Positions 1 through 10,950 of a stretch of 64,000 nt of DNA are shown in pieces (position 1 is the stretch's first letter; each line of letters begins with the position of its first letter). The notes under the pieces are model-generated. The model had not been told where the DNA came from, searched no databases, and saw nothing but the letters and a program-made list of their open reading frames with translations. Origin of the DNA: Aporrectodea caliginosa (Eukaryota; Annelida; Clitellata; Crassiclitellata; Lumbricidae); contig JACEVL010000145.1 in assembly GCA_020284085.1 (NCBI GenBank), forward strand, positions 856,983-920,982, written 5' to 3'. A program made the position numbers and the translations under genes.

Positions 1-156
1 AACTAAATATACCATTCTGTGCAGAAATGAATGCTGAATCCATTGCTATATTACAAGTTATCATATGTGAAACCAAACACGAAATCCAGGGTAGGGGTGG
101 TAACCACCCCCCCCCTTGGTAGTCAGTGTTACAAAAAAAGCTTGGTAGCCCTAGGG
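1..156. mobile_element. Right end of a TTAA-type (piggyBac-like) MITE, partial
   Basis: Nearly identical to 23143-23297, the right end of the complete copy at 19278-23297. It holds the subterminal palindrome GGTGGTAACCACC and the terminal motif CTTGGTAGCCCTAGG. The flanking TTAA appears mutated to CTAA at 157-160. The rest of the element lies left of the window. No transposase is visible, so this is a non-autonomous copy. The piggyBac assignment rests on TTAA plus CCY-type ends and is an inference. Confidence 0.6.
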
Positions 157-243
157 CTAACAGCATAAAATAATACAGCTAATCATGTCTACGATATGCC
201 TGCTTCAAAATGATCCAATGCGCTGAACAAGCGAAATTACTTC

Positions 244-277
244 TATATAATGTAGCTTATACGCGTTTTAAAGGTGT
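244..277 (-). promoter_or_regulatory. ACACCT-N22-TATATA promoter-like module
   Basis: On the minus strand ACACCTTTAAAACG is followed, 28 nt from its first base, by TATATAG. The same two boxes at the same spacing recur across the window (see Findings). Function is inferred from this architecture alone. Confidence 0.45.
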
Positions 278-306
278 TTAAAAAATAGTTCATGGCGTTA
301 AGGAAA

Positions 307-369
307 TGGCCAATCCTAAACCTTCTTTAGTGAGAAACTTTCTCACTAAAGAAGGTTTAGGATTGGCCA
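307..369. repeat. Perfect 31-bp inverted repeat with 1-nt loop
   Basis: The arms 307-337 and 339-369 are exact reverse complements separated by a single C. A perfect hairpin this tight is unstable over time, so it probably arose recently, for example by strand-switch copying. The short reading frame crossing it is not credible as a gene. Confidence 0.9.
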
Positions 370-960
370 GAGAAAGGGCACTAAACTCTGGATCGGTCCA
401 ACCAATCGGTTGTTTTGGCTTCCATAGCAATTCTTTAGGGATGTATAAGTATTTTATCGACGTCAATGACCCTGGCAGGCACAGGATGTCGTTAAAAACT
501 GGAAACTTCTGATGATGTCACGATCTGCTTAGAAACCTTTACATAGCTATCAACCAACGATATATTATTGACATTTTCGTTCAAACGCTAGTACTATAAT
601 TTCCATATCCAAGAATTAATATGTAATTAACAGTCGTTGGCAACTACTTTTGCTGACACAAGATGTTTTTAATCAATGGAAACTATAGCTGTCGATGGTT
701 GGATGTTTTAGAAATTCAGAGACATGTGCAATGCGGTTACTATTAGAGAAGCAGAAGCCTTATAGTCAAATGTACTTATATTCTGGGTGATATTGACCTG
801 ATTACGACTTGGTTTTGGTGTGCCATCGGTTGATGCCTTGTGCATTAGACACCGGCACTTCAGATATTAATAATTACAACACAATTAATTGGTTCACAAG
901 GCCAACGACGGCGGGTGGGCTGAATCTTTAAATTGAAGGCACTCGCAAAGCAGTTAGCAG
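370..960. other. No gene recognised
   Basis: AT-rich sequence without a supported coding region. Weak traces of the dispersed repeat modules are present (for example GTCAATGACCCTGGCAG near 465) but I cannot delimit an element. Confidence 0.5.
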
Positions 961-964
961 TAGT

Positions 965-1030
965 AGTTTCAGTTTAACGACACTGCGTGATAACAGAGAT
1001 CATTAGCGTCGCCCTTTCCGTTTTTGTGGC
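965..1030 (-). repeat. Block A repeat, partial copy
   Basis: Contains GTTTAACGACACTG and GATCATTAGCGTCGCCC, the core of the ~110-bp dispersed block whose full form is seen at 59535-59645 and 59755-59865. Truncated on one side. Confidence 0.6.
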
Positions 1031-1050
1031 ATAATACAACATAATGTTAA

Positions 1051-1401
1051 AGTAAGTAAGTAAGTAAGTATTTTCTTTATTAAACCGGTTGCAGAAGAAC
1101 CGCACTCCGGTGTACAAACATCATAGGACAAAACACAAAATCAATAAAATCAATAGGAGTACAACATTCGTCCTATAAATGTTTTCCTCATATTATTGTC
1201 GATAAGAGTCAAGACCCTATCATGAGACCGTGGGCGAAGGGCATAGGTAGTTGATTTCCTTGGTGGGAGCAACGTATGTAAAACATGCCCCGGATTGTTT
1301 AGAACAGCTGTGAATTGACCAGTATCAGCCTTGTGACAGAGCTGGTCAAAGGTTGGGTTGTCAACACAATGAATATGTATGTATGTATATATGTATGCCA
1401 C
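1051..1401 (-). pseudogene. LINE C-terminal fragment with (TTAC)n tail
   Basis: On the minus strand the translation contains NNPGHVLHTLLPP and LRPRSHDRVL, closely matching the fragment on the plus strand at 35825-36040. This ending is typical of CR1-superfamily LINE ORF2 proteins as I know them. The element's 3' tail is the GTAAGTAAGTAAGTA run at 1051-1070 (TTAC repeats on its own strand), preceded by an AATAAAG-type signal. Only the last ~80 residues survive, so it is a 5'-truncated dead copy. Confidence 0.65.
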
Positions 1402-1595
1402 AGGCTATCAACAGTTGAACGCATTTGATCAACTATAAAGATGTCTTAAGAGAGCGGTCTGACCAATAAAATTGAATCGAGCAGCTAAACATCTTCCTAT
1501 CGAAGGCTGTTGATGTCGATTAAAACAAATTTTTTTAGAAACAAAGAATGCACCGATATAACATGATACTCGTGCAAATGTCCGAAAAACCTTTA

Positions 1596-1805
1596 TAAAT
1601 AGCCTTACAAATACACGATATAAAGGTGTTTAAACACAGTCATGTATTTGAGTATTTTGAGACATCTTATGTAGGTGTTTCATTTCGGATAGCTAAATGA
1701 TTACTTTTGGTAAAAAAGTGGTCGGCAGCAACTATTCTTTCAACAGTTCACACCCGTTCGTGTGTAATAATACAGCTCGAACCTTGGGTAAAGGATGAGG
1801 GCAAC
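1596..1805 (-). repeat. Composite repeat: promoter-like module plus flanking block
   Basis: Contains the ACACCT-N22-TATTTA module (1596-1629), then the stretch TTTCATTTCGGATAGC that follows the module at 7080-7170 as well. Positions 1700-1805 match, inverted, 13180-13270. No coding potential. Confidence 0.55.
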
Positions 1806-1806
1806 T

Positions 1807-2062
1807 TAATAATAATAATAATAAATAATATCTTTTCTTTAATAAGCGCCTGACAAACGCACTGCGCTGTACATTTACATGTTATGCAATTGAAACAATC
1901 TCAACTACTAACAGAACAGACAGCTTGCAATACAACGGCGCTAATAGCAGCCTACAAACATATCCGCCCAACGGGGGCTCGAACTCGGTACCTCTCGGTC
2001 TGTGTGCCAGATGTTATCCAATGCGCCACGGGCCCCCCAACTTGGTTACGTCAGAAGCCCTG
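1807..2062 (-). mobile_element. tRNA-derived SINE with (ATT)n tail
   Basis: On the minus strand a tRNA-like head has an A box TGGCGCATTGGATAAC and a B box GAGTTCGAGCCCC, spaced as in a tRNA. The A box is tRNA-Arg-like. An unrelated body follows and the 3' end is an AAT/ATT repeat at 1807-1829. A shorter copy of the same family is at 9686-9890. SINEs of this kind are transcribed by RNA polymerase III and mobilised by LINE enzymes. No intact gene is implied. Confidence 0.75.
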
Positions 2063-2084
2063 GTAACCATAGGGATGATAGGGT

Positions 2085-3020
2085 GTTGTTCGACACTAGC
2101 ATCAGAGTCTTTTGCCACGGACAATTTATTGAACAATCGAAAAATCGCATTAGCACTCAGATCTATTAATCTATTTAATTCTCTTAAAATTTCGTTCAAT
2201 AGGTTTCCACCGATTCTATAATATTGTCGTCACCAGTATTTTAGGTTAGAAATGAAGGCCGAAATAATGGCGTCTGGGATGAGAGAAGATCGTCTTTGTT
2301 GATGTTTGTCAATTTCAAAGGATGTTTTATTCAATACATTGCGAATAATTCAGTTATCATCGAGTGTAAAATAATTACACACCTCTTTAAAGGTTTCTAT
2401 TTGTCTTATAAGTACAAGCAGGCGAATGGTCCTGTATATTAATTATATTGTTGTGGGTTTACCCTCGAGTGCGAAACCTATTTAAGCGCTTGTATTATAG
2501 CGTTCATATAAATTCAACCTGATTTAACGAATCCTATGAATATATTTTGTTGAGAGCTGGACGTATTTTTCTTTCAACCGTTTTGTTAAAAGTCAACGAC
2601 GCTGATTGGTCTGTATTAGTCGTATAAAATCGAGAGATTGGCTTTCTTCCTCATAACTCATTTTAACACTATAAAAGTGAATCAAATGCTAACTTCTAGT
2701 CGTGAAATGTCTACGAAACATAAACTAAAAAGGCAGTCGAATGTATCCATCAGTATTTCCGAACGCTCATTTGATTCAACATATGAGAAGCCTCCTGCCT
2801 TATCTTTTGCTCCTACGGACGTTGAGGAGTCACAAACGGTTAATGAATTGTTTGATTTGATCACAGATGACAGCTACATATCTTATTCAGACCACAACAA
2901 CCCATGTAAAGGTAGTAAGATGAACGCTGAATATAATGATATTATTAGATATCAACAATTGAGGCAAATGCAGAAACGAAAACAATCGAAATGGAACCAG
3001 AGCTGTTGGTTTAAGCTGCT
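2085..3020 (+). repeat. ~0.9-kb duplicated unit, copy 1
   Basis: Collinear with 7285-8110 at roughly 75-85% identity by eye. Shared landmarks are AATTTATTGAACAAT, GAAATAATGGCGTCTGGGAT, CACACCTCTTT, the GAGAGATT before the reading frame and ATGTCTACGAAACATA. It contains an ACACCT-N22-TATAAG module (2379-2412), a second TATA box (2623-2629) and the frame at 2686-3093. It is cut on the right by the 3' end of the LINE that starts at ~3083. Confidence 0.75.
2379..2412 (+). promoter_or_regulatory. ACACCT-N22-TATAAG promoter-like module
   Basis: ACACCT at 2379 and TATAAG at 2407, 28 nt apart. The diverged copy of this unit at 7574-7607 keeps exactly the same spacing although the sequence between the boxes differs. 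It lies ~280 nt upstream of the reading frame at 2686. Confidence 0.5.
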
Positions 3021-3093
3021 TTGTGACATTAACATACAACCGAATTTGAAGCATGGAGTTCCAATAGTGTATTTTTTTTATTCCGTAGTTTAA
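2686..3093 (+). CDS. Unrecognised 135-residue protein, probably 3'-truncated gene
   Basis: I do not recognise the product. The first ATG is at 2686 (a second in frame at 2707), about 60 nt downstream of TATAAAA at 2623-2629, a plausible core promoter. The N-terminal half is Ser/Thr-rich and basic, followed by an acidic stretch (DLITDDSYISYSDH) and a basic, polar segment (QKRKQSKWNQS). The second copy near 7860 has a matching but disrupted frame. There the basic segment continues as KEYRRYL, faintly like a bZIP basic region, but that is speculation. The last ~25 codons here diverge from the other copy just before the LINE junction, so the end is probably not native. Conservation of a frame between diverged copies is the main support. 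Confidence 0.3.
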   Translation: MLTSSREMSTKHKLKRQSNVSISISERSFDSTYEKPPALSFAPTDVEESQTVNELFDLITDDSYISYSDHNNPCKGSKMNAEYNDIIRYQQLRQMQKRKQSKWNQSCWFKLLCDINIQPNLKHGVPIVYFFYSVV

Positions 3094-3923
3094 CGTCGTC
3101 ATATGACATCAAAGGCCGTTGACGACAATTCAAGATTATGTACAATACAGTTGAAACAAAATTGATAGAGTTAAAGGCATCTAAACAGTACTTTACAATG
3201 TCACTAATATTCATCGTTTAGCAGCACAATATTATAGTTCAGATATTAATGTCAATGTTACTTGCATAAGATAACACACTGTAAGATGGTCCCTCAGGAA
3301 AATTATACACTGTTTTGCAGCAATTATCACACTTAAATTTTTTTTATGTAAAATATGTAAAATGAAAAGAGTCCTGATAAACAGCAACAATGTACACGAG
3401 ATTTCCAATCCAGCTATTCAATGATATAACAGCATTGATTTCAAGTTTATAAAAACCTGTAATTATGAAGTTTACAAAACCTGAAATTATGATATGAACT
3501 TTATATTTTAATTTTTAATTTTCAATTTTTTTTCACTAAATGCAACCAGACATTATAATTAAAATACATGCATCTATAGGCATTCATTGAAAACGATAGC
3601 TCCCACCACACGATAAAGACACGAACAGAAAAGAGCACTGCAATCTGACATGAGATTCTCAATCTTTCACTTTTAATTTTTAATATCAGTTTAATGGTTA
3701 TTAAATCTTATTATATATGTTATTTTGACATGAAATTCTTAGTTTACTTATAAATGTTTACATAGGTAATCAATCATTACAAACAAGCAATGTTAGTATA
3801 ATATATACAAATGGCTTCAAAATAACAAACTTATAAATCATTCACATTTTACACCCTAACAAAATGACTACACAAGGGCAAAACTAACCCATCAACGTCC
3901 ACTGACATTATAAACATTACAAC

Positions 3924-5312
3924 CTAAAAAAACCTTCCCTTACCGATAAGGTTCACCAGCCTAAAGACTTCACCTTGCAAGCAGCCCACACCAAGCAAGG
4001 TCCTAATATTAAATTCTAACTTGAATACTTTACATTTATCTGTTAATATATTCGAGATATTTTCTTTGTTACAGTGCAACAATAGATGAGTTATATTTTC
4101 TTTGACTTTACAAGAAGTGCATAATCCATTTTCGTGCTTCTTCATTAGAAAAAGTCTTTCGTTAAGGTTTACCTTTCCCAATCTTAGTCTGGAGATTTGC
4201 ACTTCTTTTTTTCTACTAAAATCCAGAAATTTATTGCTTGTATCTACAACAGGACAAATGCTCTTATACTGAAGACCCTTGATATCATTATCATATTCCT
4301 TCTGCCATTTAGAGATTATATACGATTTAATTATTGATAATACTTCTTGTAATTCTAGATAATCTGTTGAGTTAATTATGGGTAGCTCCAATGATTGCCC
4401 TGCCAATAAATCAGCTCTTTCATTACCCAGTATACCTACATGACTAGGGATCCATATCAAATGTACCTCACTCATCTTTATTTGATTAAATATTCTTATC
4501 GTATCTTGCAATAAAGTGGGTCTGGACTTAGAAAAGGATTTTTTTAGAGAATTAAGCGCACTTAAAGAATCAGAAAATATAGCAAAATGTTTAAGTTCCT
4601 GGTTTTCATTATCTACAATCCAGGTAAATGCTTCTTTTATAGCAGTCAATTCAGCAGCATATATACTGGAATTATCACAAAGACGCAACTTTATATCTAT
4701 GTCTAAGCTAGGTACAGTGTAGGCCGCAGCAACTAAGCTATCTGCCTTAGAACCATCTGTATATACATGAGTATAGGAATTATATTTACTCATGTAATCC
4801 TGTGTAAGCAGTTTTAAAAATATAGGATTATCATCCTTTTTACTAATTGATTTATGGAGGCCAATGTCAACATGAATGCTCTCATTGAGCCAAGGAGGAT
4901 CTGAAGGAAAAGAAGGAGCCTTATAAGGAATGTCAAAGGAGGAAAAGAAATCAAGTGTACGTTGATATGTAGATAGATTTTTATTATCTCTAGTTTTAAA
5001 TTCATTAGTCCAGTGAGGTTGAAAGATTGTTCTCATTGGATGATTGGGGTTTCCAATGACTTTAGCTCCTAGTTTAAGTGAGTTCTGCAAGTTTCTTAAA
5101 TGCAAGGGAGGTTCACCACATTCATTCTGAAGAGCTATAGCAGCAGTTCCTTTAGCAGCGCCACAGCAGAGTTTAAGTGCTTCAGTTTGAATAGATACTA
5201 ATTTATTTAAGTGATTCTTAGCGGCAGAAGCATAGGCTACATCTCCATACTCGATAACAGATCGAATTAAGGCTCTATATATATTGAGAAGTGCTTTTTT
5301 GAAGCGCCCCAT
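3924..5312 (-). pseudogene. LINE RNase H and C-terminal zinc region
   Basis: C-terminal part of the I/Nimb-like ORF2. The RNase H catalytic series is visible: YTDGS, AAELTAI, FSDSLSAL and HVGILGNERADLLA. Then comes CTSCKVKENITHLLLHC, a Cys-Cys-His-Cys pattern near the C-terminus. The minus-strand frame at 34878-35141 is a second copy of this last part, about half identical. RNase H together with this RT points to the I superfamily (I, Ingi, Nimb). Choosing Nimb is an inference. Confidence 0.8.
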
Positions 5313-5857
5313 TGTAAACCCGAAATTGCTCTCATTAAGTTCATACGCTTTTTACATTTATTTATAATATATTCTATATGTGGTTTCCAAGATAACTTAT
5401 TATCAAAAATAACTCCAAGGAATTTAGCTGTTTTTTCAATTTTGATAAGTTCAGTTCCTATTTTAATGCGAATTTTTGGCACATTACGTTTTTTAGTAAA
5501 TAATACTCCTACTGTCTTACTATTTGATAGTTTAAAACCATTTTCATGACACCATTTATCAATGGCATTTAAAGAATTTTGAATCTTTATTTCTAATTGT
5601 TTAATGATGCGATGTCCTGCATATATGGAGCTATCATCTGCGAACAATGTCATTTCAACGCCATTATCCAAACCAGAGGGTATGTTATTAATCATAATTA
5701 GAAAAAGTAAAGGAGAAATAATTGAACCTTGAGGTGTTCCATTTTCAAGTATAAATTTGTCAGATAGGGACGTTCCAACTTTAACCTGGAAAGTTCTATT
5801 AGATAGAAATTTTTTTAACCAATTGTAAATATTTCCATTTATTCCCATATTTTGCAA
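5267..5857 (-). pseudogene. LINE reverse transcriptase, palm and thumb part
   Basis: Continues the same ORF2 after a frameshift. It contains motif B GTPQGSIISPLLFLIMI, the catalytic box LFADDSSIY with the two palm aspartates, and the thumb-side motif FLGVIFDNKLSW. It overlaps its neighbours by ~58 and ~45 nt in different frames, as expected for single-nucleotide indels. All catalytic residues are kept, so decay is by frameshift rather than loss of motifs. Confidence 0.8.
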
Positions 5858-7052
5858 TTTTTTTTAGTAGTGTAGGAATATGTAACATGTCATATGCACG
5901 TTCAAAATCAATGAAAACAGCCAAAACAGAATCTTTATTTTTTAATTTTTTCAAAATACTGTCTTGCAATTTAAGAATCTGATCAATAGTGCATTTATTC
6001 TTTCTAAATCCAGATTGATTTTTTGACAATATTTGATTCTTTTCAAGAAACCACTGTAATCTATTAGTTATTAATTTTTCCATAATTTTGCAAATAGTAG
6101 AAGTTAATGAAATTGGCCTATAAGATTCAGGACTTGTTGCATTTTTATTTGGCTTTAGAATAGGCAAGATAATGGCATGATGCCAATCATCTGGTAATTG
6201 ATTCTCTGCCAGAATTTGATTATATAATACCAAGAGAATCTTTAGGGCATTTTTATGTAAATGTTTAATAAATTCGTAAGGAATTTTGTCATCACCTGGA
6301 GATGTATTAATCTTAGAACTTCTAATAGCATCTTTTAATTCCTTAAATGAAAAATTTTCATTTAATGCTTCAATTTCAAAGGCTGGATAAGTTTTAGACG
6401 GAGTAGGATCATGGTTAATCATTTTGGCTTCTTTTATATAATCTAGAAATTTAGCATTATAATTTGTGCTACTGCTAGTATTGGTATAAACTTGAGCTAA
6501 CAAGGTTGCCTTTTCTACATTAGTTTCTGCAGTTTTATCATTGCAAATTAACGTTGGTATGGAACTATATGGGGCAACTCCAGACATGCGTCTTGCCATA
6601 CCCCACACTGTTCTCAGTTTCGTTTGATCTGTTAATTCAGAGCAATAATTCTCCCAACCAGCCTTGGCCTCTGTCTTTATAGTTCTCTTAACAACTGCTT
6701 CTTGATGTTTATATTCTACAAAGTCTTTCAACTCTCTAGATTTTAAGGCCTTATTCCTAGCTTTATTTCTTTCATATATAACTTCGGAACATTTATTATT
6801 CCAAAATGGTAATGGTTTATATTTCCTTTTTTTGTTATTAGTGCTTTGAAAATTTCTTCGAGAGTGCAAAGACTCGTTAGCTAATGATGTAAGAGATTCA
6901 ACAATATTATTAAAAGTGTCATTTATATTGTCATCCAATATACCATCAGTGATATAGTTCTGACTACTTTCCTTAAAAACTTTCCAATCAGCTTTTTTTA
7001 AATTCCACATATGCATACTACTACTTGGTGTATAGTGTATTAACGATAACAA
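5799..7052 (-). pseudogene. LINE reverse transcriptase, N-terminal part
   Basis: First of three overlapping frames of the I/Nimb-like LINE ORF2. It begins inside the post-endonuclease linker (WNLKKADWKVFKE) and runs through RT fingers. Visible motifs are SYRPISLTSTICKIMEKLI, NQSGFRKNKCTIDQI and the motif-A aspartate region AVFIDFERAYDMLH, which holds the first catalytic Asp. The frame is lost at ~5800-5857, inside an A/T-rich run, and continues in the next segment. There is no genuine start codon for the protein because the 5' end of the element is missing. Confidence 0.8.
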
Positions 7053-7076
7053 TAGTGTATTAACGAAAATAACCGA

Positions 7077-7280
7077 TATATAATCTTAGAAATATACGAT
7101 TTAAAGGTGTGTTTAAGTACGCTGAGAGATGTTACGTAGGGTTTTCATTTCGGATAGCTAAATGGTTAGTTTGTTACTGTTTAATAACAATGTGTCATAG
7201 CAAGCAAATTAACGTCTCCCTCCTGCTTAATCTTCTGTTGGGTCTGGCACTGATAAAGTATGAGAAGTGGTGGAGTTGGA
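7077..7280 (-). repeat. Promoter-like module followed by block A
   Basis: ACACCTTTAAATCG and TATATA at the usual 28-nt spacing (7077-7110), then TTTCATTTCGGATAGC, then a diverged block A (7165-7280) with GTCTGGCACTGATAAAG. The order block A, linker, ACACCT, TATA on the minus strand is the same as at 1596-1805, 8664-8865 and 10010-10130. Confidence 0.55.
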
Positions 7281-7284
7281 GATA

Positions 7285-8250
7285 AAAGAAAGCACTGTAA
7301 CGACAATTTATTGAACAATATAAAAATCACAAATGCGCTCAAATCTATTAATCGGGCAATATTTAATTCTCCTAATATTATGTTTAATAGCTTTCTACGG
7401 ATTCTATAATAGAATAATCGTCATATATAATCGTATAATCATCAGCAGTATTTGAGATGAGAACTGAAGACCGAAATAATGGCGTCTGGGATTAGAGAAG
7501 ATCGTCTTTGGATTTTTATTCAATACGTTTCGGATTATACAGTCATTATCGTGTGTAAAAAATTATTAATTACACACCTCTTTTAAGGTTAATATTTGTC
7601 CTATAAGATGACGCAGGACTGTGAACCTGTATACTCGACAGATCCATTATGGAGTGCAAAACCTTCTACGTAACTAAATTCAACCTGATTTAACATATCA
7701 CAAGAATATAGTTGTTTGAGAGTTGGATGAATTATTTCCATTTCAACCGTTTTGTTAAACGTTCTCGACGCTGATTTGTCAGTTTTAATCGTACAAAGTC
7801 GAGAGATTATTTTCTTCCTCAAAACTCAATTTAACACTTTCAAAGTGAAGCAAATTAATAGTAACTTCAACTCGTGAAATGCCTACGAAACATAGGCTGA
7901 AAAGGCTGTTGAATGTGCCCATCAGTTTCTCCGGATGCTCTTTTGATTCAACATATAAGACACCTCCGGTCTTGTCTTTTTCTTGATCGCAGATAAAAGC
8001 TACATATCTTACTCAGACCATAAAAATTATCTTAAGCTGATAAGACGGAAGATGAACATTATGCTCTTTTCAAACATCAACAGATTGCGGCGAATGCAGA
8101 AACGATCTTAAGCAAAACGAAATCGATCGAAATGAAATCAGAGCAAGGAATACAGACGATATCTAAATCCTTCGAATCAACTCAACGGCCTGCAGAATCA
8201 ACGTAAGGAAAGAGAATGCAAGAGAAGAGGTGTGCCGGAATAAGTAGATT
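7285..8250 (+). repeat. ~0.9-kb duplicated unit, copy 2, with decayed reading frame
   Basis: Counterpart of 2085-3020. It keeps the ACACCT-N22-TATAAG module (7574-7607), but the second TATA box has become TACAAAG and the reading frame from ~7860 is interrupted by several stops. Past the point where copy 1 is cut, the frame here runs on to ~8250. So this copy, though dead, preserves more of the 3' part of the ancestral gene. Confidence 0.7.
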
Positions 8251-8462
8251 GGTTAGAGGAAGACATCCACCTAAACCTGCTGAAAAACATGGCCGTTAAA
8301 TTAAAGTCAACCGTAGTTGGTAGTTTGTAGTTACATAGCAAGGAAAGGATTGTAACTGACCGAAATTAAATACAAATAATTACATAGTGCGCGAGAGAAG
8401 AGATTAAAAGGTGTCGTAATGCCGTGCTTTAGATTTTGTAGGAGGTAAACCAAGTGATGAAA

Positions 8463-8580
8463 ATTTTATTTTATTTGTCCGTAGTTTAACGTCGTCTTAT
8501 GACATCAAAGGCCGTTGACGCAATCTGTTGATGTTTGAAAAGAGCATAATGTTCATCTTCCGTCTTATCAGCTTATCTTA
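8463..8580 (-). mobile_element. Short LINE 3' end joined to an inverted copy of nearby DNA
   Basis: 8463-8519 is the I/Nimb-like 3' end (CGTCAACGGCCTTTGATGTC type on minus, with an AATAAAA tail). It is joined directly to 8520-8577, an exact inverted copy of 8033-8090 only ~430 bp away. This is a truncated insertion with a template switch (see Findings). It runs into a TTATC/AGCTTATC short tandem repeat to ~8635. Confidence 0.65.
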
Positions 8581-8663
8581 TCAGCTTATCTTATCTTGTC
8601 TTATCAGCTTGTCTTATAAGCTTATCTTATCTTACCAAGCGATGAATACTCGAAAACTATTCT

Positions 8664-8865
8664 TATATAGCCTCACAAATTGACTATTTAATGGTGTTTA
8701 ATTTGAGCCGTGTATTTCGGTGCTTTGAGACATTTCCATATAGTTACATGATTCGATAGTTACTGTTTACAAAGCCGTGTCATAACAAAAAAGATTAGCG
8801 TCGCCCTCTTCCTGTACCTTATCTTGGGTTTGGCACTACCAAAGTATGGCCAGTGGCGAAGTTGC
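8664..8865 (-). repeat. Promoter-like module plus block A
   Basis: ACACCATTAAATAG and TATATAAG at 28-nt spacing (8664-8697). Block A at 8755-8865 contains GATTAGCGTCGCCCTC and TGGCACTACCAAAGTATG. Confidence 0.55.
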
Positions 8866-9470
8866 GACATCTTAAAATTTTGAAGAATTCTCACGTATTT
8901 TTTCTATATTGCGCAATTGCATGATGCAGCCTTTATATACACTTTTTAAGTTCATTCCTCGTTTCTCAGGGCTTGGGACTGGCATTACCACAGGTAGCGT
9001 AGTGGCGGAGTTATTTTCGAGTTTTCAATGAAAGAGCATAATAATTATTATGAGCTATAAAACAAATTATGTAAGGTGTCTAAGCAGTGCCTAATACTCA
9101 CCGTAAGGCTACTTGTCGACATGTTTATATTATTCCATTTAACCATTAACTAAGTGTTGTCCATTGTTTAGCAATTTTTTTATAACGTCGAACCTGCCTT
9201 GTCAGCCACCGGTTATAAACGCAAATTGGTGACTGAACGAAATTTACTTACATATAGTCTATGTTAGATACAATAAAAAGGTTTCTAAATAAAGCTTCAC
9301 GATTAAGTGCTTCACCACGTTTGGCATACAATTTTTGCCAACTGCTTCTATTAATGTAATTAATACAACATTGCCGCTTAAAAGGTTGTCCATTTGATGT
9401 ATTCTTTGTTCTTGGCGCTATTCACTTAAGAAACTCTGGACGACCAAGAGACGCTTCCTTCCTACGTAAG
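8866..9470. other. No gene recognised
   Basis: AT-rich sequence with scattered repeat scraps. One scrap near 8930-9025 resembles block A (GGCTTGGGACTGGCATTACC type). No reading frame of interest. Confidence 0.5.
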
Positions 9471-9522
9471 CCCCTACCTGGTGCCAATCGTAGTAGTAAC
9501 GGTGGCGGTAATGGTAGTAGTT

Positions 9523-9890
<368 letters not shown>

Positions 9891-10009
9891 TTATTGTTAT
9901 AGTTTTCAGTGTTTTAATCGACAAAGTTTGGCTGCCATAGCCTTTGACTTGGATCTTTGCATTACGTCGAATTCACACATAGCTTAAGTATGTACAATGC
10001 AACTTGCAA

Positions 10010-10130
10010 GTAACATTCGATTTTAAGGTGCCTAAACTGAGCTACATTTTTTATGTGTCTTACGAAATCTGACGTAAATTTCATTTCTGGATAGCTCCGC
10101 AAAATCATTCTTCAGTAATTTAACGGGGCC
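10010..10130 (-). repeat. Degenerate promoter-like module and linker
   Basis: Carries GCACCTTAAAATCG on the minus strand and TTTCATTTCTGGATAGC. The TATA box has decayed. Confidence 0.4.
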
Positions 10131-10404
10131 TCTGAAAAAGAGATGAATGGCTTTGTTCAACAGAGATAAAAAGAATTTATAAATCTATATCTAATTATGT
10201 TCATGGAATGTTCAAATGTGTAGCCTTAGTGTCCGTTGATCAATGTTCGTTTCAAAGTAAATGACAAGTATCTGCAAGTTGTTCTGGATAGCTTTAGCAT
10301 ATTAATATTTTGGTGGATGATGTCCAGGCTGTAGGTTTGAGTGCTATTCGAAACAAATTGCGTGCATTCTAACATTGAACAATAGTTGGTTACATTGGTT
10401 ATTT

Positions 10405-10802
10405 GCTGTTTTACGACACTCTGTCAAGACAAAGATGATTAGCGTCGTCCTCCTACGTTCTCAAGGCGTGGGACTGGCACTGCCAGTGTACGCGCAGTGG
10501 CGCAGTTAACAGTTCAATAAAATTCCGCCATGCTTGAGTGGTCAGCGTCATCAATACGTCGAGATTTTTATGTCATGCTTCCATTAGCACAACATATTTT
10601 AGCTGCCAGGATCGTTAAGGTAGACGTTACTTTATACAATGGAGTCGAGACGAGGACCATCTTTTACAATTACCGATTACATAGTTTCAGTTTAACGACA
10701 TTGTGTGATAACAAAGAGAACTAGCGTCGCCATCCTCCTTCAACCAAGCTTGGGACTGGCACTGCCTCGCACTAAGGCACGGACGTGCAGTGGCGGAGTT
10801 TA
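10405..10802 (-). repeat. Two block A copies in tandem
   Basis: 10408-10507 and 10680-10802 both contain the TTAGCGTCG core (ACTAGCGTCG in the second), TGGGACTGGCACTGCC and GCAGTGGCG. In between, no coding region is supported. A short TAAGTAAGTATGTTCTT LINE-tail remnant follows at 10804-10860. Confidence 0.6.
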
Positions 10803-10950
10803 GTACGTAAGTAAGTATGTTCTTAAATGAGAAGCACTAGCAAACGCCCAGCACTGTCTGCTTGTGTCTGCCAAGGAAGTTAACTTACTCCCTAACCATT
10901 TAAGACCCTTCTTCGTCTACTGGATAGTTGCTATTTAACGTCGATCTTAA

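Larger units (their letters stand above)
3083..7052 (-). mobile_element. I/Nimb-like LINE, 5'-truncated
   Basis: Minus-strand non-LTR retrotransposon of ~4 kb. From its own 5' side it carries the linker after the (missing) endonuclease, reverse transcriptase, RNase H, a Cys/His C-terminus and a ~0.8-kb AT-rich 3' UTR. The UTR ends in GTCATATGACGACGTTAAAC (reverse of ~3089-3108) plus an AATAAAAAAA tail. The same 3' end appears at 8463-8519, 18123-18175 and 33090-33150. The apurinic-type endonuclease domain is absent, so the copy was truncated on insertion. Two frameshifts split the coding region. Confidence 0.8.

Noticed and set aside
2379..2412. AGGTGT as a T-box transcription factor half-site
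   Set aside because: The hexamer fits, but it does not explain the fixed 28-nt distance to TATA, which a core-promoter element explains better.
2686..3093. bZIP transcription factor
   Set aside because: Only a short basic stretch in the decayed copy is suggestive. There is no heptad leucine repeat in either copy.
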